Assembly: GCF_024586455.1 (NCBI RefSeq)
Contig: NC_065921.1
Coordinates: 1,674,001 to 1,738,000, forward strand
DNA: 64,000 nucleotides
Direction: 5' to 3'
Source: Bactrocera neohumeralis
Taxonomy: Eukaryota > Arthropoda > Insecta > Diptera > Tephritidae
Shown: piece after piece, positions 24,985 through 38,160 of the stretch
Layout of the letters: the number at the start of each line of letters is the position of its first letter
Position numbering within the stretch: the stretch's first letter is position 1
Translations under genes and position numbers: made by a program
Notes under the pieces: model-generated
The model's input: only the letters and a program-made list of their open reading frames with translations
What the model was told of the DNA's origin: nothing
Database searches by the model: none

Positions 24985-25560
24985 ATGGCGTAGACACCGC
25001 TTACGCAGTTATAGCCAAGTTGTTAGCGCGCCAGTCGTTTCTTCCGTTTGCAATGTGACGCCAATTGGAGATCCCAAGCGAAGTCAAGCCTTCTCCACCT
25101 GGTATTTCCAACGGAATGGAGGTCTTCCTCTTCCTCTGCGTTTCTTGACGGGTACTGTGTCGAATACTTTCAGAGCTGGAGTGCTTTCGTCTGTTCGGGC
25201 GACATGACATAGCCAGCGCAGCCGCTGTCTCTGCCGTCATATAACTCATACACCTCACCGTTCCATCGAATGCGATATTCGCCGTTGCCAAGGCGCATAG
25301 GACCATAAATTTTCCGCAGAACATTGCTCTCGTAACGCCGACTCATCAGATGTTGTCTTCGTCTATGCCTCTGCACCATATAGCAGGACGTGAATAATGA
25401 GTGACTTATAGAGTTTGGTCTTTGTTCGTCGAGAGAGAAACTTGTCTGAAACCTCGTTTGGTATCGACGCCTCGGAGAAGTCCTTTCTGATCCTGACGGA
25501 GCCTTCACATTCCCTATATTCTCGAGCAAGACTTTGCGATTTTCAGACATCCTTACCAAA
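24985..25560 (-). mobile_element. RTE-like non-LTR retrotransposon 3' end
   Basis: Minus-strand translation gives NVLRKIYGPMRLGNGEYRIR followed by WNGEVYELY, and, after a shift, a W-R-R-DF-LQLASH-like stretch and the end RNDWRANNLAI. These are hallmarks of the C-terminal region of RTE-type elements (usual KIYGPV..G.YRIR.N.ELYEL, and NWRR.A..R..WR near the end). The 3' end, CGTAAGCGGTGTCTACGCCA on the minus strand, is shared with the copy at 39975-40345. Frameshifts make it inactive. Confidence 0.8.
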
Positions 25561-28500
25561 TGAAGCATGGTCCTTATGTGCGAGTATGTGCGTGTGTGTG
25601 GAATTATGTTGAACATTTATTGTTCGATTTCACAAGCCGCGTTGTTTTTTATTTTCCGCCTTAAGCCGTTAGTTTTGCCAGTTTTTCGCGTATGTGTGTG
25701 GTCGCGCTGGTATTTTCTTTGTCGCATGCTGCAACAATTATTGCAACAACTATGGTATTACTTTCGATAGTTAGTGTCGCATGTGTTCCCGGTTACAAGG
25801 TTGCCAGCTGCCTAAATAGTTTTTTATTGTTTTTTGGCGGCTTTTTGTGCGGATTCGCTATTTTTTCGTCGATTTTTTAACATTGTTTGTGAGTTCTTGA
25901 TATTTCATTAGTACCACAATGGCTATGTTCGTACACACTCTAGTTGGTGAGTGTGTGTGCGTGGGCATAAAAAAAATCGCCCACATAGCCTCTAGCTAGA
26001 CATTTGATGTTTATGTGGGAGCGCGGAAATTGGAAAGCGCTCATTTTTTATTTGGCCTTTGAATAATGAATGCAAAAATTGTAAATACGCTACAGAAAAA
26101 CCAACAAATTTTTTGGATTTAAAGATTAAATTTTTGAGGTTTATGTATTTGGTGTTTATGAATCCAAAACAATATATTTTCACTTTATTTATGCGATTTC
26201 ATATCGAAGTTTTCGAAAGTCCTTAGCAAGTAATAGACTTATATTATATATTATATAATATAAAAACTGTCACTTAAACTCCATTGGCCTTGCGAATGTA
26301 ATGCAAAAACTTGGCAAAAAGGCTCAAGGTCCTTGTGTTCTGGTTTAGGCGGACAAATGAAGAATATAAAGATTTGATGACGTTCTCGAACATTCTCAAT
26401 TAATTTGTTTAATATATTCTTTAAATCCACCCAGCAAACGTTCAATACTGTGGCAGTTACGCTTAAACTCATGGGAGCAATTATGTGCCCACGAAATATC
26501 GGAAATTTCGACTAAGCTCATATTGAAATTCCATAAATTAATTTCGTGCCTGCTAATTGAAACGCCGTCATTTGCTAACCAATTAGCATAAATCGAATGG
26601 CGCTCACTTAGTTGCCGTCGTTAATTTGTTGTCAGCGCCCTCTGAAACGCCCTGTTGACGTGGACATCAGTGGCTCCGTGATGGTGTGTGTGTGTGCCGG
26701 TATAGGTGTCAACATGAGCGCGCATGAATAAATTTGTTCAGTCAAAGAGTGATTGTGTGTGTGTGTGTAGTTGTAATAATTGTTTAATAAGGATCGTGAC
26801 ACGTGACAGTATCGCATCGGTGTCTCGCGTTGCACCTGACTATTATGCAATTTTATGATAGCTATGTATGTAGCTAGAGTGCGCCAACAGTGGAGGCAGG
26901 CGGAAGAAGCGACCTGTCAGCGTGCCACACGTTTCCTTCAAGCGCTCGGCAGATTGTGGATGGCGCGGATGCGTGCAAAGTTGTCATTTACGGCAAATAC
27001 TTGTGCAACACACTACAAGCATATATGTATACATACATATAAAATTGTTTATGGAAATTTTATTTTGCATGTAAACATGATGTGACTACAATAAAATAGC
27101 GTTCTTACACGTGGGCCACGCTCCCGGCGCGCATACATATGTGTGAGTGAGTGTGTGTGGCAAGGAGGTGTGGCGGCATGGTTAACACCGTCATTCAGGC
27201 GTATTGTTTGCCACTTCGTCAGCTGTGTGTGCGGTTAAGTCCTGTTGGTGGAGCGTGTAATTGTTGTTGCCGCCATTTTAGTTTGTTGCGCTCTTCGCTG
27301 TTATCTGCTATCGCTGTGCTGCTTTATCAGCAGTAACGGTAGAGCGACCGCAGTAGAAGGTAGACAAAGGTGCTTGCTCATTCATCAAGGCATTTATGCC
27401 TCAATTTAATATCAGCTCACATTTAAATTCACATTTTATACTATATGTCCGTTTGAATGATCATTTGGGTACAAGTGTGCCTCGAATGTGCAAAAATGCC
27501 AGTCTTTGTGTTCCATCTAAAGACTAAAGTTAACGATTTGATGACAATTGATAATCTTGTGAAAAATGGGGTTCAAAACGTTTTGGAAACAGTTAGAGTT
27601 GAGTTTGAGAGAGCTTAGGTTATTTATGAAAAGGGTCCAATCTCTGTCTTTTTGGAATTTTGGAAAAAGAAAGGGATCAGAATATTATATAAGCATATTG
27701 AGGTAATGGGATCTGCCAAAAACATAAAATACCCGTCATATTAACCATTCGTCTGTCGGATGGATTAGACAACACTTCAGTTCGTCGGTATATCTGCATC
27801 ATGGAGGAGACACGGCGCCATTCAAAAGTCGATAAGTTCATTTTCCAATACTATATAAATGAACATATGTATATATATGCAAGTACATATGTGTGTATAT
27901 TTGAATTTATGAATTCGAAAATGTGTAAATGTGGGAATTTGAGCAGCTTGTTTACCCAACAAAATGCACATTCCACAGCAGGCTAATTTATCAATTGCAC
28001 CAATTTTGTTGTGATTATTTTATGCAAGCGATAATGCGGTTGAATGCAAATGTCAACAGGCGCGCATCCAACCACGCTGGTAATTTTCGCTTTTGTATTA
28101 TTCAATTTGGGAAATTATTCAACCGCAGTGAGAGCGTGTCATCGGGTTTTTATGGATTTTTAAAATATCACAAGGCCACAACTAAATGTTAGATAGCAAT
28201 TATTGATTAACACGTATTTTATAATAATTGTTTATGCACACACCCACACACATGTACTTAAATAAATGCATGGGTTTCAACATATTGCAAGTTCTGAGTT
28301 TGCCTCCATGTTTATAAATAAATTAATTTTTCGTGGACTCGTTCATAGATACATATAAGTACATATGTATCTGTTTGGTTTACGCCGAAATGAAATAAAC
28401 ATCAATAAATGGATTATTTTTGTCACTGTTGGCTTCGGTTACTTGGAAAATTAATTATTTCATTTTAATTATTAGAGCATGAAGATGCGCAAATTTGATT

Positions 28501-28622
28501 GGCAGAAATTGAAAATTGCATTCCATATTTTCATAGCTCGCGGAGCGTATTAACAATTATTGGCATAAAGCGGTGAGCTTGTGTGTGAATTCAAGGAACC
28601 TATGAGAACGCACATCTATTTT

Positions 28623-29050
28623 TATCTAAATCTCAATTCTATTAGCAATTTTAATTTCAATCTCAATACTTATCTCAATCTCAATCTCAGTTGCAGTCTA
28701 AATTTCAATCTCAGTTTAAATTTCAATTTCAATCTTAATCTCAGTCTCAGTCTTAATCTCAGTCTCAATCTCAATTTCAACTTCAATCTCAATATCAATC
28801 TCAATCTCTGTCTCAATTTCAACCTCAATCTTAATCCCAATCTCACTCCCAATTTCAATCTCAGCCTTTTTTGAATCTCTGTCTCAATTTCAATTTCAAT
28901 CTCAATCTTAATCTTAATTTCAATCTCAATCTCAATTTCAATCTTTATCTTAATCACAATCGCAATCGCAATCTTAATTTCAATCTCTATTTCTATTTCT
29001 GTCTCTGTCCCTATCCCTATAGCTACCTCTATCCCAACCTTAATCCTAAT
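28623..29050. repeat. Hexanucleotide array, degenerate (TCTCAA/TTTCAA)n
   Basis: About 430 bp of imperfect 6-mers on the plus strand, alternating AATCTC, AATTTC and AGTCTC. Long open frames on both strands are a by-product of the 6-bp unit: N-L-N-F-N-L on plus; I-E-I-E and L-R-L-R on minus. They should not be taken as genes. The last part (after about 28980) drifts to TCTATTTCTGTC. Confidence 0.95.
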
Positions 29051-32000
29051 ATTTGTTACGAATGAATATTTTCCTGTATCATTTGTGCATTTTAAAGCCT
29101 CCTTCCTCGATTCGATTCGGCATTGCAATACTCAAACTCTTTAACGCGAATTTTTCATGAACCTATGTATGGTAGAATCGAGTCAGGACCACTCCAATTG
29201 TTTGTTAATAATCCATAAACAACAGTTTAGTCTCAATTGTTGATAAAACTATTACAATATTTTGTTTCGAGTGCATTCGAGTGTGCTCTGTGCAGCGATT
29301 TATTCGCAACTAATGAGAATATTTCGTTTTTTTGAGTATTATTTCCATGTGCATTTAATTCGAAAATATTTCCATTGATTTTAATGTGCGATTGCACACT
29401 ATTCAAAGCTTTTCTACTTAACTACTGGTCGATTATTTCGAACTTTAGCTCATTGTTATTCAAGCCTTTTGTAGTGCGTATTTTTGTTGTTGTTATTAAT
29501 ATTGTGTGCCTTTATTTATCGAAGTTTGAAACCGTTTGGCTTTGAGCGTCCTTTTGGCTAAACGCACGCTAGTCGAAAAATACTTTTATTTTACGAGCTT
29601 GAATTGAAAATGGAAATCTGTTTAGGTGAGTGATTGGTGACTACTTTATGAGAATAATATTATATAGTATAGTACAACAACAGAAAAATTAATGTGTGAA
29701 ATCAAACGACATTAGTTAAAAAAATTTATAGGAAGTATTTAAATAAATTTAAACAGAAAATAACAACACTTCTGATGTCATTTTGGAAAAGATCTCACCT
29801 GTGATTAATGGAAGCTTGAGCCAGACGGGCTATCTTCTTCTCAATTACTACTTACTTACAATACATATAAATACATACCCAACAAAAACATTGTCAAAAA
29901 TATCACAGCTTTCAAGGACTTTACATAGGTCTTTGAGATCATCACGCGGTTTACTTCGCTAATTCAGTGAAGTATATATAATATATCGGAAAATGCTTTC
30001 GCGACAAGCACACAGCTGTGGTCATTGTCATAAATTTGGAAACGCTTCCAATAACACCACCTCTCCTGCCATACCCCTCGTGGTGGTAAAACACCAATAA
30101 CTCCAACTCCGTTAATGTCATGTTTGCCTTTTGAATTAATACCGTCCGGCCGAATGACCGTTGATTTTCATATTTTCTCACTGATTTGTGTTGGCGTTTT
30201 CACTGCGTTGACTTACTAGACATACATACACACATTGTTCACGTTGTGATATACGAATATGCTTTGTTGTTGTTGGAGTTTCCGTTGCCTACATGGCATG
30301 GCATTAGCATAATGTAATTATGTGTTGAACACAAATGAACTTTGATTTTTCGTGTAACATTTCATTAGCATTTCTTGATGCCTTCAACAGCGCATGAGAG
30401 AGGCTGAGAGGGAAACAGACGCGGGTTGGTAATTCGGATAGAATATATGGAGAATGAGAAAATGAGCGAACTGGAGGGAAATAGAATTTCTATTTCAGGA
30501 TTACTAAGAGTTAAAATTAAAGAGAAAGACGACGGGTCACAAAAATACCCTTCTTGGATGTACAGAGCTTCGATATCCTCTGTACTAGAGTGCACGTTAA
30601 CATCTTTAAAGCGAACCAAATATTGGAAGTGAGGAAAAACGTTAAAATTCGACAGTAAAACTCGAATTGCTTGGGGCAGTAGGAGTCTTCAAAATATAAG
30701 TTAATGGATTTTATGAAAAGTTTTTTTTTTATGCTACAAATCTGCTCCTGGGCATTGTCGACTGACGGGCGACCGCTGTTAATAAAAATATTTTGAAGAT
30801 AGTAGGAAGTGAGATAAAATCCAAACGTAATGTGATCGTAATACGGCGGTCGCCTGCAAGTATCCCAAGCAAATTAATTTAAATATTAATTTTTTTATTG
30901 TGATTCGTTCGCTTCTTGCTTTAACTTTCATTTTTCACTTTAAAGCATCCTTAAGTATTTCGCTTTTCCTTTACTCCAACGAAGTGCCTCGCTGTGTGTC
31001 AATGCAGATTTATTTGGTTTTTACGCCTCTGTCCACAGCTCCTGAGCTTCGGCTTTGCACGTTCTCGCTTACCAACCACCCGCCGGCGTTAAACACTTGT
31101 TTTCATTTTATGAAAAATTACCAAAATTGAATTTAAGTCAATCAATTTATCATCAACCAAACAAGGGACAAGCGACAAGAGGAGGGGCAGTGAAATCGAA
31201 ACGCTGCCAGCGGTGTGGCGAAGTTGAAAGAGAAAAAATTAGCTCAAATTTGCTAAGAAACGAAGGCATTACCGAGTGAGTGGCAAAGCTTTTGAAAACA
31301 CGAAAAAAGTTGCCGAAGAGTGGCGGGAAAGTGAGCGAGCCTCTCGCCATCCCGCGTAGCCGCCCAGCAGTTGGTACTTTGCACAAGCGCGTATTTGTAT
31401 TTTCACTTGCAGTTTCGCCATATTTTATTATATTATTTATTTTCCTTTTCATACTGTCGCCTCTCAATCTGACTGTTTGCTGTTCAACGGCCGTTATTGT
31501 CGCAAAGTGAATGATGAATTACAAGGCATTTATTAAACGTAAACAATTTTAATGCGATTTTCCTTTCAGTTCGAACAAAGAAGTCGTGTGTATGTGAGCA
31601 ATTGTGCATAGAAAAGTCTCTTCGAGACATAAAATTTTTATTTCAAACATCAGAACACTGATTGAGCACTTTTGATTGCATCAAATCAATACAGCAATCT
31701 TGTTTAAGGGCAAGCAAGCAAGAGCTGAGTTCGGTTGCAGCCGAAGATTACATACTCTCCCGATTTGTAGTAATTAAAGGCGTTTTCAAAATGTTATTTT
31801 AAAAATGCTTCAAAATGCCAGAGTACATATTGCAACCAGACATACTTTTTACGTAATCTCTCATTTTTGTCTCGCGTACTTCGACAGCCTTTTTAAGAAA
31901 ACTTTACTCAGTATTGTGTTACTATTATTTCGTGGTAACAAAAGCAAATCTTTTGTATACGCGATATGATCTCAAACATTTGGCCACATGAAAAAAGGCA

Positions 32001-32773
32001 CGCGTGACAAACTTCCTCAACAAAACTTATAGAAAAACTTAAGCAAAACATTTCTTATGTGTACAATTGCATTAGTGTGAAGTAGCTTTGTGTTAAATTT
32101 ATGCAGTCGCTCTTCCCGCTTACCGTTGCGCTGCCAACTACTGGTCTTTCCCGGCTTAACCAGCGCTGAACCGTGTGTGCTCATCTAAAGCCACTTATTT
32201 TTAGCCGAGACCGAAATGTGTGCCATTACTTGCACGTGCTCTCGCTTAAGGATCTATCAAGTGCGCCAAAATAGTTGGGCAGATAGCCAATATGACGCCC
32301 ACCTCCAATTCAGGTATATATATCAACAGTCCTATATAAGGTATAATAATAATACGGCTCTATATACGAGTATATTTATTTTGCGCGTGTGTAGTTAGAG
32401 TTGCTCACATTTGTTTTCTCTATTTTGGAATGTGCAAAACTTGTCGGAGACTTTTTGCGTACCCATTTTCCTTTTTCTTTCTCAACGACCATTTGCTTGC
32501 TTCCAATTTCGTTGACGTACGCATTGGCGACAGGTGTTAGAAATGAATGCCGCACTAAAGATGTGGGCTGTCCAGGCTTAAAGATATTTATTTTTATTGC
32601 GTTTTCACAAGTAGATGACGGTTTTAGTTTTGCTTACAAGTTTCTAGGTAAGCCTCTCGAGGGTGAGGTGAGTGGTCTCAAATACCGTACGAACTCTATA
32701 CGAGTCTTTGTATATATGTGTAGATCGCCATAAACAGCAAACGTTACTCTACGGGAAGAGTAGCAAGAAGATT

Positions 32774-33680
32774 TATTGATAGTGGAAAAATTCTTTTCGT
32801 ATTTTGTCAATAGATGTCGTTGCAGCCGTATATCTCCAGTCCCAGTCTCTAATCAAATTGTGTCATACCAGTGTTGGAAAGGTGAGGTCTCAAGCTTCAT
32901 TTAAAAAATGCACCTCGCACTGGTCGGTCTATCGTTGATAAAGCCGATGGTCTTCAACCATTTAAAAAAGGCTGGCTACAAAAAGAAGCTTGATGTTTGG
33001 GTACCACATGAATTGTCTGCGAAAAATTTTATGAACCAACTTAACATCTGCGTTTTCTTGCTGAAACGAAATGAAATCGAATAATTTCTGAAACGAATGG
33101 TAACAGGCGACGAAAAGTGGATCAAATACGACAATAATGTACGAAAAATATTATGGTCTAGTTTTTCGCTAAGCTCAATAAATGGTCGCAAAGTCAGGAT
33201 TGACGCCTCGAAAGGTTATGCTGAGTGTTTGGTGGGATTGGAAAGGAATCGTCCACTATGCTGCTCCAGCCTGGTCGAACGATTAATTCTATATTTTACT
33301 GAGATTGAACTAAGAAATCGAAAAAAACGGCCAGACCTGATCAACAGAAAGAGCTTCGGCTTCCATCAGGACAACGCTAGACCACACACATCTTTGATGA
33401 CTGGCCAAAAACTGGGAGAGCTTGGCATCCACCATTTAGGCCTGCACCATCGGACTACCATTTGTTTCAGCCAATGCAGAGAAGCCTGTAAAAATTACTT
33501 GTCGCAGTTTTTCGGCAAGAAACCAGAAAAGTTTTACACTGGTGGAATAATGTCTTTAGCGGAAAAATGGCAAAAGTGGTCGACGAAAATGGTACATATT
33601 TGGTTCATTAAAGTTCATTATGAATACAAAAAAAAAATAAGTTGAAATTTGATTAGAAATGCGAAAAGAGAGCGGTTATA
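32774..33680 (+). mobile_element. SETMAR-type mariner copy, truncated in the DNA-binding domain
   Basis: The left end (GTGGAAAAATTCTTTTCGTA) and the text that follows match the copy at 56641 base for base over long stretches. After about 100 bp it jumps past the helix-turn-helix region to KKAGYKKKLDV-like, PHELSAKNF-like and NEMKSN-like segments, then MVTGDEKWIKYDNN (33097 onward, first catalytic Asp present), PELINRKSFGFHQDNARPHT-like (second Asp) and TTICFSQC. It ends at about 33680 in a diverged copy of the right end. Multiple frameshifts and stops show it is dead. Confidence 0.85.
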
Positions 33681-36524
33681 GATCTGTTATATTACTTCGT
33701 ATATTCGATTCTAGTTCCAAGTCACCCCAAATTTATTTTCAATCGCTGATTAAAGATTCGAAGTGTCTTTCCGAAATAGTCAATTCTTCGGAAAAAAATC
33801 CATTTTATTTAATTTAAAATTTGCCGCTCGCCATTTGTTGCTTAACATCATTATGCATATCAAATATATAAGGAAGGCTTAAGCTACATACACTATTTGA
33901 AAATAAATTTACCGTTAGACATGAAGAAGCTTGCAATAAATATCTATGAATGTGACCTCATTACTTTTAATGTCCATTAAGATACTTACGCAAGGATTAA
34001 AGGCAAGCGCATAAGGTTCTTTGTCAAAATCAGTCTTTTTCCAAACGCACATTTAATATCAATATCAATAACTTAAGCATCGGTGTATTATTCATGCTTT
34101 ACCCATACATTTGTGCATATATACAGACAAGCATACAAAATTGTGTTGCATAAATAAGCTTATTATGAAAAATGAGGAAACATATCGAACTCGAATTTCA
34201 AAAGAGTGGCAGCGAGCAAAAACGCACAAAAACGTCGCGCATATACAGTTACATGAGTGTTTTGCACAACGAGATGAGCAAAAAGCACAAAGATGACACA
34301 TGAATGCGGATGGCATATGGCAAAGTATTAAATATCATTCATTTACTATTATTTATTATCGATGACATTGTTGACAGTAATAGCATTGTGTAAGCAATAT
34401 GTAGCCAGGCTCACGGTGCTGCGTGGCGTATACGCAACTCTGGGTCAGCAGTATTTACATATAAAACGTCGGTGTGATATGAACTTTGAAGCGCCTGAGT
34501 GTGCGCTTTAGTGCGGCAGCGACTGTGTCAAATGAAACAATAATAGACGCCAGTGGCATGCCTGCAAAGGGAGGAACTGAATATTAATAAAACAACAAAC
34601 AACAAACAAAAAGCGCAAAACAAAATAGAACTAGAATAGATAGAAGTCGATCAAATCAACAAAAAGCAGCCACATCCAGCCCGGCTGACAAAGCGAGTGC
34701 GCTGTGTGTGTGCGCTATGAACGCAGGATGCTGATAATTTGCCTTTCATTTGTGAACCGAGTTGCTGGGCTGCCCCGCGTCAGTTATCTGTGTGCGTATG
34801 TGTGGCGAGGCGTGTGTAGACTGATGAACCGTCATTTGATTGTTAGTTCTGCTGCTGGCTGGGTTGCTGTTGCTTGACTGCCTGATGGGCTTTTGGTTGA
34901 GCGCGACTGTCTGCTTAATAGGCCACTGACAGCTCGCAGCCATAAACTCGCTGGAACACATGTAGCTGCTCGTCGCTGTCAAGCGTCTGCCTTTCTGCCA
35001 CAATTTGTTTGTCGTTTGCTACTTTCCGCTATTCCTCCGCTTTGCTGTGTGCGGCATTGGCAAAGTAAAAAATAATAATAATTTGCTGTCATAAACATAT
35101 TATTGTTGCTCGTTTGTTGGCGCACTCGCTGTCTCTCGCAGTTCGGTTCTTTTGTGCACGCAACACAGTTTGACTCGCCGGCAAACGCGTTGGCGCGGGC
35201 GGGGCGGAGCGGCCAATGAATAATTCGCCTGCAGACATTTGCTTGTGTGTGTGTGGTTGCGAATGTGTGCTTACACATGTGTTTATGACAAAATACCAGG
35301 TCAACTGGCTGGTGACTCGTTTAAGTTCCTCTGTGTTGTTACATTAGAAACGCATTAGTGGTACTAGTTTAACGGTAAATGATTGCATGGAATGTTTTGG
35401 GGGTCGTATGCAAATAATCTGGCGAATGAAGGCAGGGTCATAGCTTTGCCGTGAAAAAAAGGGTGCGTGGTTAGGTTTTCGCAAAAAGGTTGGCAAAACA
35501 TTTTCTATTTGTAATTTACCCTGATTTATTTTAGAAATTCATTATTTATGCAAACTAGTTTAATATAATTTAAATACTTTCCCCTATTGGATTTAAAATC
35601 AGCTGAAGACTGCGAAAGAGTATAATATATGAGTTCTGAGTCAGTGGTTACTACCGTAGAAAAGTATCTGCATCCATTTAAAATTCACAGATTCTCTCGC
35701 CATAGGTTTTGTTCTGGCTTGTCCTCAGCCTCAAGAGGTTTCTATGAATCTGATGCTTAATTATTTTGGGAAATAAAATCATTTTATAAGATCACCCTAG
35801 TATGTAACACATATCTCTGCACACAAGTCTCACTCTTATAAATGACTTGTGCATAAGTTCTTTTACGAAGAAAGTGAAGGCGCGCGCATAGCAGCATAGC
35901 AGAGCATCTGTCACAAAAGAATATGAAAGTCGTCAGAAGTCAATAGGTAAACGCACACACACCCACACACGAACATACATCACTACATGCCCATAAAACT
36001 CACATTTGGCGAAACGCAAACGAGGAAGCATACTTTGAGGCGTACATCGTTTATGCCCGACATTTGCGCCTGATTTGCCACATTCATCTCATGTGCGAGC
36101 GCATGTGTGTGTATGAGGCTCGCATACCATACGGACAGCGGCAATAAAACTCAGATTCATAATAAAAACAAATGATGCGCGCATTATTTTTCATCGCTGT
36201 CTTTTGTTCTCATTACGCTTTGTGAGCGCTCACATCGGGCTCTAAGCCTCGTTACTGCTGACAAATACACATCAATTGCTATTCAGCATTAGTAAATTAT
36301 TCTCGGAATTCATCAGCGGCCTTTGTTTATTAGGATTATTTATATCGTTTGTTACATCGCACAAGACAAAGTCGGATTATGCTAGTGCACAGCCAATGCG
36401 TGCCGACTAAATGAGTTATTTAAATTAGTTTTTACCTTTGTAAGTGAAATTAGATTTCTCTTTTGGAATATGAATAAAGTTATCAGAAACACTGTCGTAA
36501 AATTACGCTCAGCAAATAATCAAC

Positions 36525-36672
36525 TCTTATCATGCAGGTCATGATAACGTTAAGGAATACCATTCCCACAAAGACGGATCTACGTAACCGAAACGGACCC
36601 GGACTTTCATCCGGCCAAGGACTGTCAACAAGGCAGAATCTGCCGTTACAACAACATAACGTTAAGTAATAC
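36525..36672. repeat. Possible dispersed repeat fragment
   Basis: Contains GGACCCGGACTTTCATCCGG, CCAAGGACTGTCAAC and GCCGTTACAACAACATAACG, a word order I associate from memory with a dispersed repeat in tephritid-type fly genomes. There is no second copy inside the window to confirm it. Confidence 0.35.
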
Positions 36673-36697
36673 ATCTCAATGATGATAACGGTATATA

Positions 36698-37424
36698 CAA
36701 GGTGCGTTCCGAAGTAAACAGGACTTTTTGAATCTAGCGCCCCTGGTGGCGCTATCCTTATCGATTGTCCAGTGAGAATTTCATGACATTTCATTGATTG
36801 GAAGTGAAGTTATTGCGTTTTATGTGTCAGTATGTTTGTGTTATGGGTGCGAAAATGAGCTTCGAACAAAGAGCCAACATTCAATTTTGATTCCATCGAA
36901 ACTGTGCGTGAATTCATCAAAAACCAGCCGAAATCATCATTGAAATTCATGGAAATGGAATTGAACATCTCCAAAACATCGATTATATTATTTTGACCGA
37001 ACATTTGGGCTTACGAAAGGTGTGTACACGATTTGTTCCGCACAAATTAACTGACGACCCAAAATTGCTCAGAATCCAACATTCGAAGGACGATTAATTG
37101 ACCAAAAATCACATTTTAACTATTAACCACTCCCCGTATTCACCTGATATGGCACCGTGCGACTTCTTCCTTTTCGGAAAAATGCATTTGCCAATGAAAG
37201 GAAAGCGTTATGCAGACGTAGAGGCCATTCAAAAGGCTTGCACCGGCATACTGGCGGCCATACCTGCCAACGAGCTAAAACACTCATTCGATATGCTTTT
37301 GGAGCGTGCAAAAAGCTGTATTGGAGCCGAAGGAGACTATTTTGAATCAAATAAACTTATTTAGCCGAAAAAACCTTATGTTCTACTTTTTTTTAAGTTT
37401 TTGTTTACTTTGGAACACACCTTG
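36698..37424 (+). mobile_element. Internally deleted mariner flanked by TA
   Basis: 727 bp. The ends are CAAGGTGCGTTCCGAAGTAA and, reverse-complemented, CAAGGTGTGTTCCAAAGTAA. A TA dinucleotide lies on each side (36696-36697 and 37425-37426), the target duplication expected of mariner. The plus strand retains an N-terminal start (GAKMSFEQRANIQF), a short RFVPHKLTDDPKLLRIQHSK segment, then jumps to the C-terminal third HSPYSPDMAPCDFFLFGKMH (third catalytic Asp) through LERAKSCIGAEGDYFE. The first two catalytic Asp regions are deleted, so it is non-autonomous. Confidence 0.9.
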
Positions 37425-37499
37425 TATGCATCTGTGGTGCACTACGTACAACACAAACGATGGTACTTACATACTGCCATTCTACTTACAGTACCCTTG

Positions 37500-38160
37500 G
37501 TCATAGTCCGCAGATCCATTGCTGCTCAGACTCCGGGAAACTGGACACGAAGAGTCTCAGAGAGGGACATTCTGAAATCCTCTCTCACCTCGACTGCATT
37601 CCTGAGTTCTTGGAACCTACTCTCAGCGATATTTTCTCCTAGCACATACTTCCGAGAGATATGTGAGTAGGGCGAAGTTGTTAGAAAAGAGGCACAGTGA
37701 GTTTTTTCACGGACAGATCGAAGCACAAGGGGATGGTTGGAGAGGTAGTCTTCTAAGGAAATTTGTATTCACTCCCATAGCTGAGCAGGCATTGAGCTCA
37801 CTGCGGTATCGTCAGTAATTGTAAAAACGATGAGCTTGCAAGAAAAGTCACCCATACCCAAATTCCATTAGGATGAGAAATACCAGTTGTGTACTTGGGC
37901 CTCAGATCAATGGGTTTGGCGCGAGCTCAGCAAGAGTTGGCTTGCAAAGAGCACTTGCATATATGTTGGAAGACGCAACTGTTCAAAGTTGCCATGAGGA
38001 AAATGAGTGGGAAACATCCAGACACTATCTGCTCTACTGCTCAGCTTTCGTCAGGCTAAGGTTGAAGCATCTCGCTTGCTCATTTTAAGAATCCGGCGAA
38101 TTAGCTGGAATTGACAAAACTGCTTCAATAAATTCGTGTCTGGCTGTAGACGTTTGGTAG
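37500..38160 (+). mobile_element. Jockey-like non-LTR retrotransposon remnant, RNase H region
   Basis: Plus-strand frames show, in order, TDRSKHKGMVGEVVF (RNase H start, usual YTDGSK..G.VG.GVY) near 37710, NCKNDELARK (usual GNE.AD.LA) near 37820, and WETSRHYLLYCSAFVRLRLK near 38005 (usual C..E.ET..HLLC.CPA..R.R). The frame breaks repeatedly, so this is a fossil. The start near 37500 is approximate. Confidence 0.65.

Noticed and set aside
28670..29128. 152-residue minus-strand frame of I-E and L-R repeats
   Set aside because: Produced by the hexanucleotide array; the opposite strand is equally open.
33097..33645. 182-residue frame that could be annotated as a SETMAR-like gene
   Set aside because: It is one segment of a decayed mariner (32774-33680) with frameshifts, not a host gene.
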